Made by a program: the position numbers and the translations under genes
Notes under the pieces: generated by a model
What the model was told of the DNA's origin: nothing
The model's input: the letters and a program-made list of their open reading frames with translations, nothing else
The model's database searches: none
From: Bdellovibrio sp.
GTDB taxonomy: Bacteria > Bdellovibrionota > Bdellovibrionia > Bdellovibrionales > Bdellovibrionaceae
Assembly (NCBI GenBank): GCA_019104905.1
Contig: JAHRXB010000240.1
Location: 1-9,181 of the forward strand
Length of the DNA: 9,181 bases
Reading direction: 5' to 3'
In this document: positions 5,517-9,181 of the stretch, piece after piece
Numbering within the stretch: position 1 is the first letter of the stretch
Layout of the letters: each line of letters opens with the position of its first letter

Positions 5517-7186
5517 AGGCCTAATAAACGAGTGAAGTCATTGAACAAGGCAAAAATCATGAGACTCATCAGAATCGCAAGACCGACTTGTTGAGCGACC
5601 TCCATCTTTTTCATACTGAGAGGGGCCCCTTTGATCAACTCAATCACGTAGAACACCAGATGTCCGCCATCTAAAACCGGAATAGGCAAAAGATTTAGAA
5701 CAAAAAGATTCACGGAGATGATAGCCATCATCTGCAAAAACTGAGAGATGCCGATTTTGAATGTTTCGCTGGCAGCTTGTCCGATGGAGATCACGCCGCC
5801 GATATTTTTTGGCGAAATCTTGGCTTGGAAAAGACGGACAAAACTCATAACGGTCATGACAGAGACGTCCCATGTTTTTTGGGTGCCGCGAATTAAAGCG
5901 TCTCCGATGTTTGATGTGCGCAGAAGCATCAACTCTGGAGCCGCGATGTTGGCAATGGGAGCAATTCCGATCGTGTAACGCTTTTCTTCAACTCCGGCCG
6001 GAGTCATCTGGGTTGTCATTTTTGGGGTGATCTTCAGATTGACGAGCTTCCCTTCGCGGCGAACGGTGATGTCCACGGGGTTCTTGCCATCAAACGATTT
6101 GATGTTGTTGATGACATCTTCCCATTTTTGCAAAGTCACATTGTTGATAGAGAGCAGGCGATCCATGGCATGAAGGCCCGCGGCTTGGGCCGGAGAATTT
6201 TCGATCACTTTACTTAAATAAAGTTCAGAGCTTTCAAGCCCCAAGGACTGTAATGAATAAGACTTCATTGATTCCAGTGGAGCTAAGGTGACGGTGATCG
6301 GCTTTTCAACCTTATCACCCTCGCGAAGACCCATAACATCGATCGTGAGAGTTTCTTTGGCATTCAGTTTGGCCAACAGAGGCTCGAGTTGTCTCCAGTA
6401 AGAAACTTTTTGGCCATTGACGGCGGTGATCATATCACCCGTTTGAAGACCCAGTGCTTGAAGGGGAGAGTTCTCTAGAACACCAACAGTTGTTCCCGCA
6501 GAATAGGGGCTTAAGCCCTCTACGTTGGCGACAAACTCATAGCTGCTGAGAACATTAGGATTGGGCTCCGCCTTCGCTGTCATTGAAATGTTTGCTGTCT
6601 GACTGTCGCCTTCACGTTGGACCACAATGTCTAGGTGTAAATCGTGACTTTCTTTCAAGCTCAGCGAGCGCTGAATATCTTCCCAAGTTGTGATGGTTTT
6701 TTGATTGATAGAAATGATTTTATCACCCGAACGGAATCCGGCGACATAGGCAGAGGAAGCTGCAGGAACGTCACCAGCAACGGGTGTCTTTGCATCTTCG
6801 CCGATGAGTGCCACGGCGAAAAAGACAACAATCGCAAAAAGAAAGTTCATGATCGGGCCTGCAAGTACGATGGCTATGCGTTGCCACACGTTCTTGTGAG
6901 TGAACGAGAATTTTCTATCCTCTTCGGAAATCCCATCACCATTCTGTTCGCCGAACATCTTGACGTAACCGCCAAGAGGAATCAGGGAAAGGGCGTATGT
7001 GGTGTCCCCTTTTTTAAATTTAAAAATCTTTTTGCCAAAACCAAGGCTAAACACTTCAACCCGAACGCCGCACCAGCGGGCGACTAAGAAGTGTCCCAGT
7101 TCATGCACGAAAATAAGAATTCCGAGCAAAACTACAAACGGGATAATTGCCGATAGACCTTGATGTAAGTAAGAAAAAATATCCAT
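5513..7186 (-). CDS. rseP: Site-2 intramembrane zinc metalloprotease RseP, with three PDZ domains
   Basis: A 557-residue inner-membrane protease of the RseP/S2P family (M50). E. coli RseP cuts anti-sigma factor RseA and remnant signal peptides. The first membrane helix (about 12-36) carries the zinc motif HELGH (28-32), and the second metal-binding motif LDG (505-507) lies in NLLPIPVLDGGHL. LIPLGGYVKMFGE (68-80) and AGPIMNF (109-115) are family hallmarks. Further membrane segments are near 103-128, 486-512 and 532-550. Between helix 2 and the LDG segment three PDZ-like repeats can be aligned, at about 135-205, 228-302 and 321-388, each with a (S/G)DxIxxIN-like strand and a following tryptophan. 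E. coli RseP has two PDZ domains and about 450 residues, so the excess length matches one extra domain. No good ribosome site precedes the ATG. It follows cdsA by 75 bases. Confidence 0.95.
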   Translation of the reverse strand: MDIFSYLHQGLSAIIPFVVLLGILIFVHELGHFLVARWCGVRVEVFSLGFGKKIFKFKKGDTTYALSLIPLGGYVKMFGEQNGDGISEEDRKFSFTHKNVWQRIAIVLAGPIMNFLFAIVVFFAVALIGEDAKTPVAGDVPAASSAYVAGFRSGDKIISINQKTITTWEDIQRSLSLKESHDLHLDIVVQREGDSQTANISMTAKAEPNPNVLSSYEFVANVEGLSPYSAGTTVGVLENSPLQALGLQTGDMITAVNGQKVSYWRQLEPLLAKLNAKETLTIDVMGLREGDKVEKPITVTLAPLESMKSYSLQSLGLESSELYLSKVIENSPAQAAGLHAMDRLLSINNVTLQKWEDVINNIKSFDGKNPVDITVRREGKLVNLKITPKMTTQMTPAGVEEKRYTIGIAPIANIAAPELMLLRTSNIGDALIRGTQKTWDVSVMTVMSFVRLFQAKISPKNIGGVISIGQAASETFKIGISQFLQMMAIISVNLFVLNLLPIPVLDGGHLVFYVIELIKGAPLSMKKMEVAQQVGLAILMSLMIFALFNDFTRLLGL

Positions 7187-7202
7187 TAAAATATTCTAAA
7201 GG

Positions 7203-7219
7203 GCTCCCCCCAGAGGAGC
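7203..7219 (-). other. GC-rich hairpin in the cdsA-rseP gap
   Basis: In the minus-strand transcript, 7219-7213 pairs with 7209-7203 over seven positions (six Watson-Crick, one G-U) around a three-base loop. It is followed by CC and then an AU-rich stretch up to the rseP start codon 16 bases away. It lies in the only sizeable intergenic gap of the unit (7187-7261). The lack of an immediate U-tract argues against an efficient terminator; a processing site, partial attenuator or brake on rseP translation are alternatives. The hairpin is seen; any role is inferred. Confidence 0.4.
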
Positions 7220-7261
7220 TAGAAAATTAAAGTGTTTGTGCAAATTGGCTCGACTTTTTGC

Positions 7262-8095
7262 TTATGACAAAAGATGAGACAAAATCAGAATTCCTGAAAG
7301 GATAACAGGACTTGCGAATAGGACGCCGTCAATGCGATCCAAAATGCCTCCATGTCCAGGCATGATCTTTCCGGAATCTTTGACATCGGCGACGCGTTTT
7401 AAAAGAGATTCGAAGAAGTCTCCGAACTGACCCATAAAACCTGAAAGAGCGGCTAAGATCAAAAGAGGCAGTAACGAACTTTCTGGAAATAGAAAAAGCC
7501 AGCACACAAGGCCTGCGGAGAGAGACCCTAGGATTCCCCCCAAAGAGCCTTCCCAAGTTTTTTTAGGAGAGACGGAGGGCATGACTTTGTGTTTTCCAAG
7601 CAGCACCCCCAAAACATAGGCCAAGGTGTCGCTGGCAAAAACAGCCGCCAGCAAAAAGATAAACCAGGAAATGCCATGGGCCTGTTCAAGAATTCGAAAG
7701 GCAAAGGCGGGGAGAAGGCCCATGTAAAAGAAACCCAAAGCGGCCTTGGATTGAAAAGTCATCATGCGGTCAAGGTGACCATCCTTATGGGAATATAAAA
7801 GGACAGAAATGATCATGATAATCAAAGCAATAGCATAAGCCAGGGAGCCCAGACTCAAAGAGGATACTGTCGCTGCGAAAACTAAAAGACTAAGAGCATA
7901 AAAGGTGGCCTTGAGCGCTCCTGATTTTTCATCACGAAAAAGGAGGGCCTTGAGTTCCCAAGTTCCCACAACAACAGCAAAGACGATGGCGACTTTAAGG
8001 CCATTCACGGCCCAGGCCATATAAAGTCCAATGATAAGAGCTAATGCCACCAGGGCGGAGGCGGCTCTAGTTAGAAAGCTTTTCCATGTTGTCAT
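7262..8095 (-). CDS. cdsA: Phosphatidate cytidylyltransferase (CDP-diacylglycerol synthase)
   Basis: A 277-residue polytopic inner-membrane enzyme that makes CDP-diacylglycerol from CTP and phosphatidic acid, the branch point for phosphatidylethanolamine, phosphatidylglycerol and cardiolipin. Several hydrophobic helices cover the protein (for example about 11-50, 65-100, 117-136, 143-168 and 184-225). The catalytic C-terminal part shows ASDTLAY (154-160), SPKKTWEG (176-183) and the full CDS signature from S230 to R254, including KR, KD, GHGG and LDR. The ATG lies inside the 3' end of uppS with a 29-base overlap; CAAGG about ten bases upstream is a possible ribosome site. Clustering with uppS and frr is common in bacteria. 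A lipid role upstream of rseP fits an envelope-building unit. Confidence 0.96.
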   Translation of the reverse strand: MTTWKSFLTRAASALVALALIIGLYMAWAVNGLKVAIVFAVVVGTWELKALLFRDEKSGALKATFYALSLLVFAATVSSLSLGSLAYAIALIIMIISVLLYSHKDGHLDRMMTFQSKAALGFFYMGLLPAFAFRILEQAHGISWFIFLLAAVFASDTLAYVLGVLLGKHKVMPSVSPKKTWEGSLGGILGSLSAGLVCWLFLFPESSLLPLLILAALSGFMGQFGDFFESLLKRVADVKDSGKIMPGHGGILDRIDGVLFASPVILSGILILSHLLS

Positions 8096-8798
8096 TTGCT
8101 GAGACCTTGCCGAAACGGCGCTGTCTCACGGAGAAAGCTTTGAGAGCTTCTTCAAGATGAGACTCAGTGAAGTTTGGCCACAACACATCTGTGAAATAGA
8201 ACTCAGAGTAAGCGGCTTGCCACAGTAGAAAATTAGAGAGTCGTTGTTCTCCGCTGGTACGGATGATGAGATCCGGATCGGGCGTTGGAAAAGTGCTTAA
8301 AGAGGCATTGATAACGGATTCATCAATCTCTTCAGGAGAAAGCTCTCCTTTTGCAACGCGTGCGGCGATGGTGCGCACGGCCTCGGTGATTTCTTGCCGA
8401 GAACCATAGCTTAAAGCAAAGACCAAATTAAGGCCTGTGCACTGAGCTGTAGCTTCGATCGATTTTCCGATTGATTCCGCGACGTCAGAAGGGATGCGAG
8501 ACATGTCGCCGATCACTGAAAAGCGGATATTTTCTTTTACAAGATTTTCTGTTTCACGTCTCAAATAGCGGCGAAGAATCTTCATAAGAAGACTGACTTC
8601 GGCTTGGGGGCGGAACCAGTTTTCGGTGCTGAATGCGTAAAGAGTCAGATTTTTGATTCCACGTCGCGAACAGTCTGTAATGATCTTCTTCGCGACGCGT
8701 GTTCCTTTGATGTGCCCAAAAGTACGAGGACGACGCTTGAGCTGCGCCCAACGACCGTTACCATCCATAATGATTGCAATATGCTTTGGTAGAGTCAT
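8067..8798 (-). CDS. uppS: Undecaprenyl diphosphate synthase (cis-prenyltransferase)
   Basis: A 243-residue cis-prenyltransferase that extends farnesyl diphosphate with isopentenyl units to C55-PP, the precursor of the lipid carrier for peptidoglycan and O-antigen. The residues match E. coli UppS with a constant offset of 14: D12 and R16 in MDGNGRW (E. coli D26, R30), H29 (H43), N60 and W61 in STENW (N74, W75), R180 in RTSGE (R194) and E199 (E213). Length is typical. The start lies 13 bases after the frr stop with a short AGGG-type ribosome site. The C-terminal tail (NDNMEKLSN) is read in a second frame as the start of cdsA. Confidence 0.97.
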   Translation of the reverse strand: MTLPKHIAIIMDGNGRWAQLKRRPRTFGHIKGTRVAKKIITDCSRRGIKNLTLYAFSTENWFRPQAEVSLLMKILRRYLRRETENLVKENIRFSVIGDMSRIPSDVAESIGKSIEATAQCTGLNLVFALSYGSRQEITEAVRTIAARVAKGELSPEEIDESVINASLSTFPTPDPDLIIRTSGEQRLSNFLLWQAAYSEFYFTDVLWPNFTESHLEEALKAFSVRQRRFGKVSANDNMEKLSN

Positions 8799-8811
8799 CG
8801 TCCCTGTACAA

Positions 8812-9181
8812 CTAGATAGTCAAAATCGATTTTTCTTTTTCTTCAGCGACCTGATCGACTTTCTTGATAAAATCGTCAGTAGCCTTCTGAATATCAGCTT
8901 CGGCCTTTTTGCCTTCGTCTTCGCTGATGGCTTTGTCTTTTTGAAGCTTTTTAACTTCGTCATTGGCGTCACGACGAGCCATACGTACAGCCACGCGAGC
9001 TTCTTCGGCGATCTTCTTAACTTGTTTCGCAAGATCTTTACGGCGCTCTTCAGTGAGGTCAGGAACTTTCAAGCGAATGACTTTTCCATCATTCATCGGT
9101 GCCATTCCTAGTTCTGATTTGATAATCGCTTGTTCGATATCTTTAAGAATGGAAACTTCCCACGGAGCAATCAAGAAAGAT
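8812..9181 (-). CDS. frr: Ribosome recycling factor (5' end outside window)
   Basis: About the last 122 residues of RRF (usual length about 185), which with EF-G splits the post-termination ribosome. The visible part begins within the element that reads PWD in E. coli (here APWE), then DIEQAIIKSELG, the VPDLTEERRKDLAKQV block, the highly conserved VRMARRDANDEVK helix and KDKAISEDEGKKAEADIQKATDDFIKKVD. The first in-frame start-like codon (TTG at 9174) is internal to a conserved block, and the frame stays open to the window edge, so the gene continues beyond it. It is first of the visible minus-strand unit; rpsB-tsf-pyrH commonly precede it in other bacteria and may lie just outside. Confidence 0.96.
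   Translation of the reverse strand, partial: SFLIAPWEVSILKDIEQAIIKSELGMAPMNDGKVIRLKVPDLTEERRKDLAKQVKKIAEEARVAVRMARRDANDEVKKLQKDKAISEDEGKKAEADIQKATDDFIKKVDQVAEEKEKSILTI

Noticed and set aside
6644..7087. Open frame of 147 codons on the plus strand
   Set aside because: It lies entirely antisense to the strongly conserved N-terminal part of rseP and its translation has no recognisable domain.
8653..9111. Open frame of 152 codons on the plus strand
   Set aside because: It is antisense to uppS and frr, both unmistakable; its Phe-rich sequence is the mirror of the Lys/Glu-rich helices of RRF.

Overview
The window reads as ordinary core chromosome from a Gram-negative bacterium. Protein character, moderate base composition and gene content resemble Bdellovibrio and its relatives (Bdellovibrionota), but this is judged by eye and not by a database search. 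No mobile elements, CRISPR arrays or phage genes were seen, and coding density is very high.

The left end (1-865) is on the plus strand. It holds the C-terminal two thirds of a cystathionine gamma-lyase-type PLP enzyme, cut by the window edge, followed by a complete tRNA-Phe(GAA) with encoded CCA. The 54-base gap between them carries a consensus TTGACA box and a 13-bp hairpin that overlaps the presumed tRNA promoter.

Everything from 921 to 9181 is on the minus strand and looks like one long, tightly packed transcription unit. In the direction of transcription it runs: frr (partial, ribosome recycling), uppS (undecaprenyl diphosphate synthase), cdsA (CDP-diacylglycerol synthase), rseP (site-2 intramembrane protease), tsaB (t6A tRNA modification), a MinD/FlhG-like P-loop ATPase, a small J-domain-like plus RodZ-like HTH protein, rluD (23S rRNA pseudouridine synthase), pgeF (peptidoglycan editing factor, laccase-domain) and an AAG/MPG-type 3-methyladenine DNA glycosylase. 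Three junctions are 4-base ATGA stop/start overlaps, and two more genes overlap by 11 and 29 bases. The only gap of any size is the 75 bases between cdsA and rseP, where many proteobacteria carry dxr.

The front of the unit is the widespread frr-uppS-cdsA-rseP envelope and translation cluster. The back adds tRNA and rRNA modification, peptidoglycan quality control and DNA repair. The least explained part is the adjacent pair of the MinD-like ATPase and the HPD-less J-domain/RodZ-HTH protein, a plausible spatial-organisation module. Other points of interest are three apparent PDZ domains in RseP (two in E. coli) and the hairpin at the tRNA promoter. I see no clearly new multi-gene defence or metabolic system.
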